Shown: in pieces, positions 22,907 to 34,295 of the stretch
Position numbering within the stretch: position 1 is the stretch's first letter
Layout: every line of letters starts with the position of its first letter
NCBI GenBank assembly: GCA_027625915.1
Contig: JANTQA010000036.1
Location: 6,159,001-6,223,000 of the forward strand
DNA length: 64,000 nucleotides
Direction: 5' to 3'
Source: Anaeramoeba flamelloides
Taxonomy: Eukaryota > Metamonada > Anaeramoebidae
Position numbers and translations under genes: made by a program
The notes under the pieces: generated by a model
Databases searched by the model: none
What the model was told of the DNA's origin: nothing
Seen by the model: only the letters and a program-made list of their open reading frames with translations

Positions 22907-22975
22907 AAGTTGGAAGAAAATAAAAATTAAAATTCTTTACATTTACTCAAAAAAACAATAATTTTGTTTAAAAAT
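22481..22975. other. 3' flank of the kinase gene; (TA)n run
   Basis: AT-rich, with a poly-A run at about 22729-22749 and a (TA)n run at about 22877-22905. No gene seen. Confidence 0.4.
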
Positions 22976-25900
22976 TTAATTTTTAAATTTTTTTGTTAAT
23001 ATTAAAACAATTTTTAATAAATCTTTTAATTCTTTTATTTGATTTTGCTTTGAATTTTGTATTCTCTGTGAAACAATTTCTAAGGCTTTAAAAATGCCCA
23101 ATTTTTTAGCTAGTTGTATATTATCTTTGTCCCTTTGAGATACTAGTTCTGATAATAAAGATAAAGCTTTGATAAGGAAAATTATTGTGGTATTTTCATT
23201 TTTGGAGAATTTAATGATTTGAGGCATGACTTCAATTTTTTCACCTAGTTTAACAAATTCCAAAAGGGCATTTAAAGATTTTATTGAAAAATTATGTAAA
23301 TTATTTTTACCATTATTCTCGTTCCCACTGCCATTCATTGAATTTTCTTGATATAATTTGAAAATTTTTTCATTAAAAGCTAATAATGTTAAATTTTGGA
23401 TCACTCTACTTTCTTTCATGATCCTGAGTGCGTCTTTATCCTTGGCTAATACAATAATGATTGGAATGACCTTTTTAAATATCAAATAGTTTTTAGAATT
23501 TACCAATGTTATTAATGAAAAAAGAGATCCCGACTCTATTATGGATTCGATGTATTGTGGGTGTTTCGAAATGTTGTTAATGAAAGTTAATGAAGATAAT
23601 TTGATATCCATTTCTTCATGAGAAATTAATCCTGAACAAATAGGAATTAAATTAATTTGTGAAATAATATTTGCGCCTTCGATTAGTTTTGCGCAACAGC
23701 CTAAAATCGTTAGGGTGTTTTTTAAAATAATTTCATTACTTTTATGCAAAAATTTGGCAATTATTGTAATTGAATTTTTTTTACACAATTGCCTTGTACA
23801 ATTATCGGAATTGCAAACAATGATTGATAATATTTTTAATAAATCTAGTTTGGCTCTAGTTGGTGTGGAATGTATAGAATTGATTGTTTTTGATATTAAT
23901 TGTGTATTTTCAATAAAATTGTAGTCAAGGTCATTGTAATTTTGTATTAGGCCTCTCATAAAGGAGCTGCATTCGATGATTACCCTGGAGGGTGCTGTTA
24001 AATCGATGCAATTGTCAATAATTGAATTTATTTCTTCGCCACAATTCCATATAATTCCAATTATTGGCTTATTATCATTTGAAAGATTTCTAAGAAGATT
24101 CAGTGAATGCAATATCTGTTCATTTTTCCATTTTTTTAATTCAATTTTTTCTGGATTTGATTCAATGGCATTTTGACAAAATTTTAAAATGGTTTTTATA
24201 AATTGTGAATAATTATCAAAATTTTGTTGTTTCGCCCATTTAAAATTAATTAATTTCGAGATCACACGAATGGCATGGCTCCTTGTCGATGACTCTTTGG
24301 AATTTAATAAATTTATTGAAGTTTCCAGTAAATTGGTTGACTTGAGTTTTAATTCGATATTCTCATCAAGGCAAAAGTTTGCGATAATTTCTAAATTTTT
24401 TTCAATGTTAAGAAACAAAAATTTTAATAAGGATCTGGCTTTAAATTTATCCCTAATCACCTTGTCTCGAGACAATTTCGAAATTAATCGAAATATTATT
24501 TTGTCTGTTGGGTTAAGTTGAAATCGTTTCACAAGCCAGGGGAATAGCCGTTTTTCAGTTCTTAAAAATATTAAAGTTTTATCTGTGATCACTAAGTAAG
24601 ATAAAGTTAAACAACATAATTTTGCTATTGATCTTATTTCTGATTTGCTGTTGTGATTAATTAGCAAAGTTAATTGATTTGGCAATGCTTTAATTGTGGT
24701 TGTAGAAACTAATAATGAACATACCCCAGTTAACCCGCCTGATTTTGAAAAGGTAATCGCAAATTCTGGAAATTCTTCTTCATTTTTTGATTTTTCTTTT
24801 AAAAAGCGTACTAATTTCGTTAAAATTGGTACGGGCTTTTCAATTAAATATTTTTCGTCTTTTTTATTTTGAGGATGATTAGGTTTTTGTTTTTCCTTTT
24901 CCTTTTCATTTTGGTTTTCGTTTTTGTTTTCTTTTTCTTTTTCCTGTCCATGTTTTTTTTCTTGTTCTTGTTCTTGTTCTTGTTCTTTTTTGATTTTTTG
25001 TACTTGAGAATTTGGGAGATATAATGAATCTGAAAAATTAATAGCTTCTTTCTCAGATTTGGAAAATTCTTTTGGTAAATTATCTTGTTCTTCCTTTCTT
25101 CTCCTAAAGTCTTTTCGGACTTGTGAAAAGATTTTTCTATTATATTTTGGGAAAATAAAATTTTCTGTACTAATTAATTTGAGAATTTCTTTAAAAGTTG
25201 GTCGTTTAAATGGTCTATGGTCCAAACACTTTGAAATCAATTCCTTTAATTCCAATGAAACATCATCAGTTTCAATGAACCTTGGACGCAAACGATCATT
25301 AACAACCGCAAAGGCTATTTGGATCGGGGTGTAGTTTAATTCCTTATAAGGGATCCTTCGTGTTGCCAATTCATAAAGGAGAATCCCATAGCTGTACACA
25401 TCACATTTGATATCGTATGCCGAACCTGCTAAAACCTCTGGTGCCATCCAAAAGGTTGTTCCGATTTGTGCAGTCATTAATAATTTATTTTGCATCCGAT
25501 TTTGTCTGACCCTCGCCATGCCGAAATCACAGATTTGGACACTTGCATAATTTTCGTCAAGTAAGACATTTAAAGATTTCAAATCGCGATGAATGATGCC
25601 ATAACTATGTAAATAATCCATACCATTTGCAATTTCAATCGCAATGCCTTTAATTTGGTTATTGGCCAAATTGATGTTCCTGTTTTTATGAATTAAGCTA
25701 AATAAGGATCCCCCAGAGACAAATTCGGTAACAACGCAATAGGGCTCCTTCAGTAATGAGGCTCCCAAAAATTGAATAATATTCTGATGCTTTAAAGTGC
25801 TTAGTAGATAGATTTCTTTCCGAAATGCTTTCAAATTTTCTTTGTTAATCAATTCCTTTAAAATGATCTTGATCGCGACCTCTTTCCCTTTCCAGGTACC

Positions 25901-26173
25901 TCGAAATACTCTCCCAAAGCCGCCTTTGCCAATTAATTTCCCAAAAATGAATTCTTCAGGATCTACTAGAAATAATTCTTTTTTTGGATCCTGTAAGCCA
26001 TTTGAGTTTTTTAATTGGTTTTCCAATTCTTGCAATTCATGGAAGTGTTTTTTTTTTTCTTTTTTCCTTTTTATGTTCAATGGCTCTTTTTTCTTCTTCT
26101 TTTGTTTCTGGTTTTGTCTTTGTCTTTGCCTTTGTTTTTGTTGATCTTTTTTTTGTTTTACTTTTGATTGATC

Positions 26174-26206
<33 letters not shown>

Positions 26207-26728
26207 TTTAGTATTTTTAACCAATTCTTTTTTTAATTCAACCTTTAATTCTTGTTCGATTATTTTGATTTTATTTTTAATCAATTTGAAGACTTCTGAA
26301 TTATCTTGTTTTTTTTTTTTTTGCTTCAGCAACAACAACAATTTGTCTCGAATTTGTGCGAGATCCTTAATATTGTCTTCCACACTTAACTTGAATTGAA
26401 GTGCAGAAGAGCTTTCAGAAAGCCCAATTAACAAAGAAACCTGGTGTAGCTCTTCATTTAATTTTTTCAAATTCGAAGAGACCCTTTCATCAGACTGCAA
26501 TAAATTTTGTAACCACTCACTTGTATTGAATTTCTTTATCATTTGTTTTAAGTTTTCTAAAATTTGTTGAAAAGATTTTACATGCAGATCCTGAACCACA
26601 AACCCTTTTGATTCCTTTAAAATTCGAAGTAATTTCTTTAAGATCGCTTTGAACTTCAATTTGTGGATTTCTAATGTTTTTGCTTCCTCGATAATTTTTA
26701 ACAATAAATTCACAAGATTTTCGCTCAT
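22976..26728 (-). CDS. TKL-family protein kinase with MLKL-like N-terminus and ARM-type repeats
   Basis: About 1250 residues. Residues 1-150 are amphipathic helices (FQQILENLKQMIKKFNTSEW, then NLKKLNEELHQV) resembling the four-helix N-domain of MLKL/HeLo proteins. Residues 155-255 are Q/K-rich. The kinase domain, about 262-515, has GKGGFGRVFRG, Lys in VAIKI, HRDLKSLN, CDFGMAR and WMAPEVL, so it should be active. It is of the TKL type (VYSYGILLYELATRRIPY). A K/E/Q linker (about 545-620) leads to roughly 600 residues of helical ARM/HEAT-like repeats (SSLTFINNISKHPQYIESII). I chose ATG 26728: the longer ORF to 26809 runs through a poly-pyrimidine tract ending tttgacag, a splice acceptor, so an upstream 5' exon is likely. 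Otherwise intronless. TAA stop. Confidence 0.88.
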
Positions 26729-26952
26729 CCCTGATCTCTTTTTAATCTCTAATTTTTCTTTTTTTTGTCTGTCAAAGAAAAAAAAAAAATGTTTAAAATG
26801 ATTTATCAAAAGTGTAGCAATTGGAAAATTCTAAAAATCATTTTCAACCAAATTATTATTTCAAAATAACTCGACTAACATTAAAACATTGAAAATTTTG
26901 TCATTTCGTTTCTATTAAGTAAATAATTTATTTTTTACAGATATTTACCTAA

Positions 26953-27707
26953 TTAAGGGATTAGCGTCTACCAAGGAGTAGCCTAGGATCAAAGTATGTT
27001 GTTATTGGACCTAACCAAATTAGTGTTACATGGTTCAAATGTCTCTAAAAAATCGATTAGTCAAGCCGTAATATTTATTGATCTCCTCAATTAAAAATGA
27101 TCTATATATTAGTAAAAAACCCAAAAAATTCAGAATAAAATCTGCATTTTGCCATAAATTTTATGGTTGAATTATCAATATTCAGACTACAAAGTCATAA
27201 AATATCTATCTTAAATTTATGGCGAAATGTAGATTAGTTACTAAAAAATTCGTTTTTTTTTAAAAATTAAATAATTAACAAATAAAGTTTTTTGTCAAAT
27301 TATTTCTCAAATCATGCAAATATATTGATGCTATAATTATACTTATCAAAAGCAAACAAAACTAATCAGTCTTTGTACTTTTATGTTGATGATTATTGAG
27401 TTAAACCTTGAAATTCAAAAATTCTATAAATAGTTACTTTTGTAAGTTCTAAATCTAAATTATTAAATACCAGAATCCTGTATTTTGGGTTTTTATTTTT
27501 AGATTTGGAAAAGTAATTAAAAAAAAAGTTTTCAAAATGAAACTTTTTTAATTGAGATCATTAGTTAAAAATGTAATAATTTATTGTGCAATAAGATTTA
27601 TTATAGATTTTTTAGAGCTATTCGAGCCATGGTGCACTAATATCATTTACACCCAATTACAACATACTTTGATTATAGAGAAATCTATGGTGAAGTTAAT
27701 CCCTTAA
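26953..27707. mobile_element. TTAA-flanked palindromic MITE (family TTAA-1), copy A, 755 bp
   Basis: Ends TTAAGGGATTAGCGTCTACC and the inverted right end TTAAGGGATTAACTTCACC. Further in, atcaaagtatgttgttattgg on the left pairs with ccaattacaacatactttgat on the right. No ORF. TTAA at both ends suggests piggyBac-type targeting. Copy B at 33536-34295 has the same ends and interior. It lies 225 bases upstream of the kinase start. Confidence 0.82.
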
Positions 27708-27900
27708 ATGGGAAAAAATTTTCACTTTAACATTTAATTTTTCTTTTTCTAAAGAGAGTTTTCAAAATAATTAGCTGACATTTGTAAGTTCTATTTGTAT
27801 GTTTGATATTTTTTGATGATATTTCTCGTATTGACAATAGTGATCTCTTTTTGAAAAAGAAAAAGAAGTGAAAATTTTTTCACATTTTTTAATGTTGACT

Positions 27901-28612
27901 ATTCCTGAAGGACAAAAAAAGTTAATCTTGTATAAGATATTGGTAGATGCTATTTTAGGTTATTAGTTGATCGATCTTTGAACTTTGTTTTAACAATAAG
28001 AGGAGTTAAAAAATGAAATTTTGAAATTTTTTTTTTCCAAAATCCAGATTGATATGTTTAAGAGGTATAGGTTGGTAGATATTTAATTAAAAAAAAAGTA
28101 TTTTTATTCTATATCTTAATTTTTGATTTTATTTTGTGCTTTAAAAATAAGATCAAATAATTTTCACTTCTAAGGTACAAACTTTCAACCAAAATTAAGG
28201 TATAAATAAAATCTCAAATTAAGGCAGAAAATTTGTATTATAGTAAAATAAAATTGTGTAAAAAAAAAATTCTAAAAAAATATACATCGTTTTGGTTTTT
28301 TTTTGTGCCTTAAATTTCGGAGAAGTTTATTCCTTAAAGGTGGAACTGACAGTAGATTATTTTTTTTGAAATTCAGGTAAAGAGTAACAAATATTTGATT
28401 TAGCGCCTAAAATAAATTTTTTTTTAATTAAATATCTACCAACCTGTCCCTCTTAAACATATCAATCTGGATTTTGGAAAAAAAAAATTTCAAAATTTCA
28501 TTTTTTAACTCCTCTTATTGTTAAAACAAAGTTCAAAGATCGATCAACTAATAACCTAAAATAGCATCTACTTACCACAAACGCACGATAACTTTTTTTG
28601 TCCTTCAGGAAT
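27901..28612. mobile_element. Palindromic element, 712 bp, carrying a nested 200-bp MITE
   Basis: The left arm ATTCCTGAAGGACAAAAAAA through agttgatcgatctttgaact and aatccagattgatatgttta is repeated inverted on the right, ending ttttttgtccttcaggaat. Arms are about 200-230 bases with few differences, so the copy looks young. The interior holds a CAGTCA-family MITE (about 28150-28356). The TGATCGATCTTTGAACTTTG part of the arm recurs at 39700 and 63540. Confidence 0.8.
28150..28356. mobile_element. CAGTCA-ended mini-element, copy 2 (nested)
   Basis: Matches 40417-40617: ttttcacttctaaggtacaaactttcaacc on the left and ggtggaactgacag on the right, with aaatctcaaattaagg and gtgccttaaatt inside. The left end has lost the CAGTCA. 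It lies at the centre of the 27901-28612 palindrome. Confidence 0.65.
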
Positions 28613-28914
28613 TGTAATTGTTAAATCTATAAAAGTTCTAAAAATGATTTCTTTCTGTTATAATTTAAGGGGGTAGTAAATTGTTAAACTAAACCCCATT
28701 CCAAAAATTTGAACAGACCCAAAATCAAAAATAATAAAAAAAAACCATCAATTTATTATAGTTTTCCAAGCTTTATGTAAAACCACTTTTAAGTTATTTT
28801 GTCTCATTAATGTTTTTTTATAAGTAATCATTTCAATCTAAATAAAAGAAATATATATATATATATATATATAATAAAAATAAGTGTGCCCAAAACAAAG
28901 AAAAGAGTGAAAAA
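28613..28914. other. Intergenic, (TA)n run
   Basis: Nothing recognised except a (TA)n run at about 28851-28872. Confidence 0.35.
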
Positions 28915-29078
28915 TAAAAATGTATTGGTAAATTTGTTGAAATTTTACCAACTATTTGTGATTCATCAAATGGTTAGATACCGTCAACCAATTGTAGGTT
29001 ATTTTTCAATTAAACAAACTCAACACTAACCTTCTATCAACCATTAAAAAAAAATTCCAGATCTAACAAAACATATCA
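28915..29078 (-). repeat. Fragment of the TA-1 MITE
   Basis: Shares atcaaatggttagataccrt, then ttaaac/acaacccaac-like sequence, and ccattaaaaaaaaattc, with the inverted copy at 54127-54686. Both ends are missing; it abuts LINE-tail modules on the right. Confidence 0.55.
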
Positions 29079-29290
29079 AAAAAACCTAGAAAACTTAACA
29101 AATAAAACAGTATTTCTCAAGAAAACCCACTTTAATTTTTTTTTAATTTTAAAATAAAAAGAAAATTTCTTATTTTTTTTTTTTTATTTCTTAAATTAAA
29201 AAAAAAACTAGGAGCGTTACATCACTTTAGAGTACTTTAAATCACTTTTTGTACTCTCCAGAACTTTTTAGTACTTCCATAATTTATATA
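29079..29290 (-). mobile_element. Short LINE 3' tail
   Basis: An AAAACCTAGAAAACTTAACA module, an aaataaaaagaaaatttctt palindrome, then ACTAGGAGCGTTACATCACTT and degenerate ACTT units, followed by ttccataatttatatatttt as at the end of other arrays. Confidence 0.5.
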
Positions 29291-29880
29291 TTTTATATTA
29301 AGAACTTTTAATAAAGAATTATAATTTTCTTTAAGTTTAATCAAAGGAAAAGAAAAAATAATGGGTTTTAAATAAAAATAATATCAAAGTTATTATTATT
29401 TCCGTTGTTATTTTATTTTTATTAATTCTTCAATCCAGATTTTTACATTTTTTTATAAGATGGATAGTCCCAGAATAAATCACTGAAATATTCAATGATT
29501 TTCTCAATCTTTTATTTTTTTTTACATGAATATTTTGATTTTTTTTTATTTTTATCATATATATATAAGCCAAATTTCAAAATTCAGGTAAAACTTTTTT
29601 ATTATTATTTTTTTCTTTTTTCATTTGTCTTACAAAAAATAAAATGATTACACTATATTTTTATTTATTAATCTATATTGACTAATGTCTCTAAAAAATT
29701 TCGTAAAATACATTATTCTTCAAAAAAAAAACAATTAAATTAATTTTTTTCTGATAAAAAATCTGCCCCTATTTTTGAAATTAAGCTTAGAATATCTGTT
29801 TAAATAATTTGTGACTATTCAAAATTCTAAAATAGGGGTTAATTCTGTATATTTAATACATTACATGGTGTTATTTTTTT
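29291..29880. other. Intergenic, nothing recognised
   Basis: Possibly further LINE-derived sequence next to the tail array, but no frame or motif survives. (TA)n-like run at about 29557-29569. Confidence 0.35.
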
Positions 29881-30330
29881 TTTTAATTTGACTAATAAAC
29901 AGAATATCTTCGAAATTTTTTTTATATCTCAAATTCAAAAGAAAAAGCCTTTAGTTTTTCTAGAATTCAAAAGAATAGAGTAAAATCTTTGATTTAACTC
30001 AATTCTTTTGAATTCTAGAAAAGTTGGGCACTTGTAGGTACTTTACAGTGCTCTACAGCATTTAAAGACACAACTATTTATTGGCATTATTATTATCACT
30101 AATAATTTTTCAATATTCTTGAACTTTCCATCCAGAACTATTTATTATCAAATTTTGTCTAAAATTATTTAGATTTGCTTTTTATATTATTAAATTTTCT
30201 ATTTCCCAATTAATATTTTTGTTGTTCTTTTTTTAAAAACTTTTAATCGGTGTGAAATGTGTTCTCAAATCCTAGAATTTCTGATTTTTTTTTGAGCTTA
30301 TTTCTTGTTTTGAATATTGAAATTATGACT
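29881..30330 (-). mobile_element. LINE 3' tail plus remnant of the reverse-transcriptase C-terminus
   Basis: A hairpin ctagaattcaaaagaatag with its inverse attcttttgaattctag (about 29957-30020), then GGGCACTTGTAGGTACTT units. On the minus strand the following block reads NINWEIENLI...SSGWKVQEY. This parallels ENINWYTEGL...ISWKVQQN next to the LINE fossil at 9400-9530. The zinc-binding motif is lost. The remnant lies just 3' of POLD2. Confidence 0.55.
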
Positions 30331-30708
30331 TGGCCTATTTTTGAATCAGTTTTGTATATTATTTTTTGTATAAGAGTGTGATTTAAATTTTAAAAATTTT
30401 TAACTTTTCTTTTGATCCGAAATATCAGACGATTCACATTTTTTTTTTGATTTAAATTAAATATAAATAATCTATAAAATAATTGGCGAATGTATATTGA
30501 TTTGAACGGTTTAACAATTTATCCTTCTCCTATTGGCGAATATACTACATTTAATTTCCCAACATTATAGTTTGAAAGTAGTTGTAAAAAAAAATAAAAA
30601 ATATTAATAAGAAAATAACTAAAGAATAAAAATAATAAATGAAATTACTCTTTATTGGAAAGGCAGAAATTATAAAAAAAAAAAAAATAATTAAATTGTA
30701 AAGGAGAC
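30331..30708. other. 3' flank of POLD2
   Basis: AT-rich. The block ttggcgaatgtatattgatt at about 30483 and a second ttggcgaatatac at about 30534 form a small direct repeat of unknown meaning. Confidence 0.35.
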
Positions 30709-32136
30709 TTAAAAATTAAAAGAGACTGTTGAGGATTCTAAAGTTTCTATATCTACTAAAACAATTTCTGAAGTCTGATAAAATTTCGGCACAAATATAC
30801 AAGAAATTGTTTTATTTCCTGTAGTGTAACTCTTTTTATGAATGATTTCAGAAGAGAACTGGTCTTGGTTGCCTGCGAAATACACATGTGGTGTATTTTT
30901 AATAATGAACGGATCTGAATTTTCAAAAGGGTGGCAGGGCAGGGTATCTGGGCAAGTTGGCGAAAGGTGACACCAATTAAGAGAATTTTGGAAAACTTGG
31001 AATTTGACTTCATTTAGGTCGCCGTTTTTGTAGTATTTCGCTATATCGTTAATAGCTTCGCCAGAGTTGCCCACAAAGATTGTGTTGTCTATTTTGCATT
31101 CGTAAGGATTAGTTACTCGGTTAAAGGTCTTTATTTTGCGTGAGAATGGGAACAATACAGGGTGGAATGGTTGCTGTGGTAAAAATAAATTGGAAGGGTC
31201 ACTTTCGCCTGGCATCAAGTCAACTGGCATTGATGAAGACAGTCGTGAAATAAATTGATCTAACGATTTTGAATCGGAACACACCAAATTGCCATCTTTC
31301 TTCCTGTTTTCAAAGGTTGTGCTTTTTTGGTTGACCTTTGGCTTGGGCCTAAATAAGGAGTTCCCACACACGATCGCCCTCACAATTTGGGTTTGGATTC
31401 CGTTTTCATTGGACTCCTCAAGAAAGCCAGTTAAATATTCGAGAAGTAATTCCAATTTTTGAGGATCCGATTTTGGGTTTCCAATTTCCAATCCTGAGAT
31501 TAAAGCAACATATTTTTTAATTTTTTTTTCTTCTTTTTCTTTTTTGATTTCCTTTTCGTTTGTTAGTAGCAAATTGTTTAACGAGGATTGCTTTGGTAAT
31601 CCAGGATAGCAAATTTCATTGACCTCAAATTTGTCTCCATCAATGATCCCTTTAACGGCGACGACGATCCCTGTGACTAAGGAATTTAATAAATATGAGT
31701 CGCCAATGAGGTAGATCCTGCCATTCTCATCCTCAAGTACAATTTGATCCTCTTTTGAAAAGTATGAGTCAACTTTAAAATCTGAATAACTTTGATCTAT
31801 CACGTTTTGGTAGCCTTGTGAATACTCATCAAGAATGTTTGGTTTCTTCGAGGTGTCCTTATACACGGTTCCAATTAGGACGTATTCTTTCGAAATCAAA
31901 TTTTCTTTTGTCTTTACTTCTTCTTCTTGTTCAGAGACATCAATAACCCTTTTTAAAATCTTGGGTGGATAGTCTTGATCGTTGATCCATTTTGCGGCAA
32001 TGTTTTTCTCCAAAATTGGCCGAAGTGACTTAATTCGATAGACATAGATCGAATTAAATTGCTTTAATTCTTGAGTTGTCTTGGGTAATTTAAATCTTTC
32101 ATATAAAGGAGTGTATTTACAATTTAATCGGTTCAT
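30709..32136 (-). CDS. POLD2: DNA polymerase delta small (B) subunit
   Basis: The B subunit bridges the catalytic subunit and the rest of Pol delta in leading and lagging strand synthesis and repair. The 475-residue product, against 469 in human, aligns end to end. The N-terminal part (YTPLYERFKLPKTTQELKQF, IYVYRIKSLRPILEKN) leads to the OB fold (VLIGTVYKDTSKKPNILDEY, SYFSKEDQIVLEDENGRIYL, LVTGIVVAVKG). The inactive phosphodiesterase-like domain follows (YVALISGLEIGNPKSD, SSMPVDLMPGESDPSN, FRPKP, VTNPYECKI, SPTCPDTLPCHPFENSDPFI, PHVYFAGNQ). As in other eukaryotic B subunits, the metal-binding residues of archaeal relatives are not kept. A K/E-rich insert lies before YVALISG. Intronless; the ATG at 32136 fits the family start. 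TAA stop. Confidence 0.95.
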   Translation of the reverse strand: MNRLNCKYTPLYERFKLPKTTQELKQFNSIYVYRIKSLRPILEKNIAAKWINDQDYPPKILKRVIDVSEQEEEVKTKENLISKEYVLIGTVYKDTSKKPNILDEYSQGYQNVIDQSYSDFKVDSYFSKEDQIVLEDENGRIYLIGDSYLLNSLVTGIVVAVKGIIDGDKFEVNEICYPGLPKQSSLNNLLLTNEKEIKKEKEEKKIKKYVALISGLEIGNPKSDPQKLELLLEYLTGFLEESNENGIQTQIVRAIVCGNSLFRPKPKVNQKSTTFENRKKDGNLVCSDSKSLDQFISRLSSSMPVDLMPGESDPSNLFLPQQPFHPVLFPFSRKIKTFNRVTNPYECKIDNTIFVGNSGEAINDIAKYYKNGDLNEVKFQVFQNSLNWCHLSPTCPDTLPCHPFENSDPFIIKNTPHVYFAGNQDQFSSEIIHKKSYTTGNKTISCIFVPKFYQTSEIVLVDIETLESSTVSFNF

Positions 32137-32404
32137 CGTTTTGTAATTGACAACAAAAAGTTATACGTTAATAATTTAATAAAATAAAAAACAATTTTAA
32201 AAAAATGATAAAAATTAAAATAATTACAGCTGCTAACTATTACTAGTTTTTTATCAATTTACTGATGGGTTTCAAGATAAAGAATATTTTGTAATATCAC
32301 TTTAAAGTTGTTAAAATAAGCAGGTGAATTCTTCGAAAAATATGAGGCAAAATAAAAGTACAGTGATCAAAATAATTCGTTCTGAACGACTATAATCCGT
32401 GTTT
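32137..32404. promoter_or_regulatory. 5' flank of POLD2, nothing specific
   Basis: AT-rich upstream sequence. No recognisable promoter element. Confidence 0.25.
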
Positions 32405-33165
32405 CAAAATATTATCTGTGCTTTTTTTTTTTCTTGTACCAAGGTAACATACAATCTACTACTAAATAGTATACCTAAGTTCAATTCAATTTTGAAAGTA
32501 AAGGTCTGGTTATTTTGAGTAAATTTTAAATTATTCATTTAAATAGTTGAAAATTTTTTCCAAATAATCTCAATTTTTTTGAAATTTTTCGTTTTTTTGA
32601 TTTAAATTTTGCAATTTGATCCTTCATTTTTAGAATTTCTTTGTAAATAATAGAACTTTAGGAAACCAATACCATATTTTTTTAGGGTTTATTATTGTTT
32701 TCTTTTCTTGGTTAATGTATTGGTCAGCTATAACACAAAAAAACACGCTTTTTATTTTAAAACACGCATTTAATTTGTTTGCACACTTTATTTTGACTAC
32801 AGTAATGTTTGGTTTTTGATTGAAGACCTATACATTAATCGATCAAAGAAACAACAATAAGCTCTAAGTAAACAACACGTTGGCTTCTATAAGTCTACAA
32901 TTCAAAAGAAAATTTTTCAATAAAAAGATCGAATAAAAAATGTCTCATATTTCTGTTAATTTTTATAAATTTCAAAAAATACAAATTAAAAAAATTTCAA
33001 ATTAACTTGAGAATATTAGGAAAAAATTTTGAACAAACTAAATATCTAATTTAAAATTTTACTGAAAATATCAAGAGGTTTACTTTCAAAATTGATTTGA
33101 TCTTAGGTTTCCTACTGAATATTGAAATTTGCTGTTGTATTGGAACAAGAAGAAAAAAAACAACA
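32405..33165. mobile_element. Palindromic element, about 760 bp
   Basis: The left arm (tttttttcttgtaccaaggt, agtatacctaagttcaattc, aattttgaaagtaaa, ttttgagtaaattttaaatt) is matched inverted on the right (aattttaaattagatatt... , tttactttcaaaattgattt, gatcttaggtttcctact, ggaacaagaagaaaaaaaac). Arms are about 200 bases and clearly diverged. A one-arm copy lies at about 20885-21080. No ORF; the ends are approximate and no target duplication is evident. Confidence 0.65.
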
Positions 33166-33535
33166 ATTTAATTCAAAAAATTGATTTTGTGCTCTTGTCT
33201 TCTTCTAATTCTTTTTTAACAGGAAAATCAATATCATTGTACAGAAATAAAGTGAACTGAACAAGAAAACAGCAATTAAACAAAGTCAATTAAACCATTA
33301 AAAGATATAAATATTTATTATCTATTTATATTACTTTCATAACAAAAAAATAGATTAGTTTGTAAAAAAGAATATTGTGCCAAGAGATCTTACTTAAAAG
33401 TTACAATTTTTTTTTATTTTTGGTTTTTTCTTATTTTTTAAAAAACTTTCTTTTTTGTATAATATAGATTGTGAAATGAAGGGGTTTAAATTTAGAGTTC
33501 ATTAAATTTGTTGTTATACTATATAAAATTTTCTA
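33166..33535. other. Intergenic, nothing recognised
   Basis: AT-rich spacer between two palindromic elements. Confidence 0.35.
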
Positions 33536-34295
33536 TTAAAAGATTAGAGTCTACAGAGAAGAAACCTAAGACCAGAGTATGCCGTTATTGGGTGTAAATC
33601 ACATTAGTGATCAATGGTTCAAAATGTCTCGAAAAAATCCGATTTGTGAAGTATTGATCTGTGTTGATTTCATCAATTAAAAATGATCATTATATTAGTA
33701 AAAATCTCAACAATTTCAGAAAAGTATCTTCATTTCGTCACAAATTTAAAGGTTGGATTATCAATTTTCAGACGACAAAGTTGTTAAATATCTTTTTTAT
33801 ATTTGTGACAAAATTTAGATTAGTAGGTAAAATTATCAATTTTTTTTCATAAATTTAATAATTAACCAATAGATTTTTAAACCAATTATTTCTCAAATAT
33901 TCAACAAATATTGATATTCCAATTCCTTTCTCAAAAAGGAAACAAAACTAATCATTCTTTGGGATTTTTTTATTAATGATTATCAAGTTGATCTCACAAA
34001 TTAAAAAATTCACAAAATAGTTACTTTTGGAGTTTTTTAAGATGAAATTATTAATTACTAGAATATTATTATTTTGATATTCTATTTTTAGTTTTTGGAA
34101 AAGGAATTAAAAAAAAAATTATCAAAATTACAATTTTTAATAGTGATCATTAGTAAAAAATCTAATATTTTATTGTGTAATAAGATTTTTAATAGATTTT
34201 TTAGAGCTAAATATACCATGGTACATTAATATCATTTACATATAATAAATACATCTTTGATTATAAATAAATCTCTAATGGCTTTAATCCCTTAA
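33536..34295. mobile_element. TTAA-flanked palindromic MITE (family TTAA-1), copy B, 760 bp
   Basis: Left end TTAAAAGATTAGAGTCTACA, right end GGCTTTAATCCCTTAA. The interior parallels copy A at 26953-27707: agagtatgccgttattggg, tggttcaaaatgtct, aaaaatgatcattatattag, and the inverted gattttttagagctaaat and catggtacattaatatc. TTAA at both edges (33536-33539, 34292-34295). No ORF of note. Confidence 0.8.

Noticed and set aside
25842-26211. Plus-strand ORFs over the kinase N-terminal region
   Set aside because: Shadows of the Q/K-rich coding sequence, giving poly-F/A/V peptides.
26729-26809. N-terminal extension of the kinase (MINHFKHFFFFFDRQ)
   Set aside because: The DNA is a pyrimidine tract ending ctttgacag, a typical splice acceptor, so the extension is intron.
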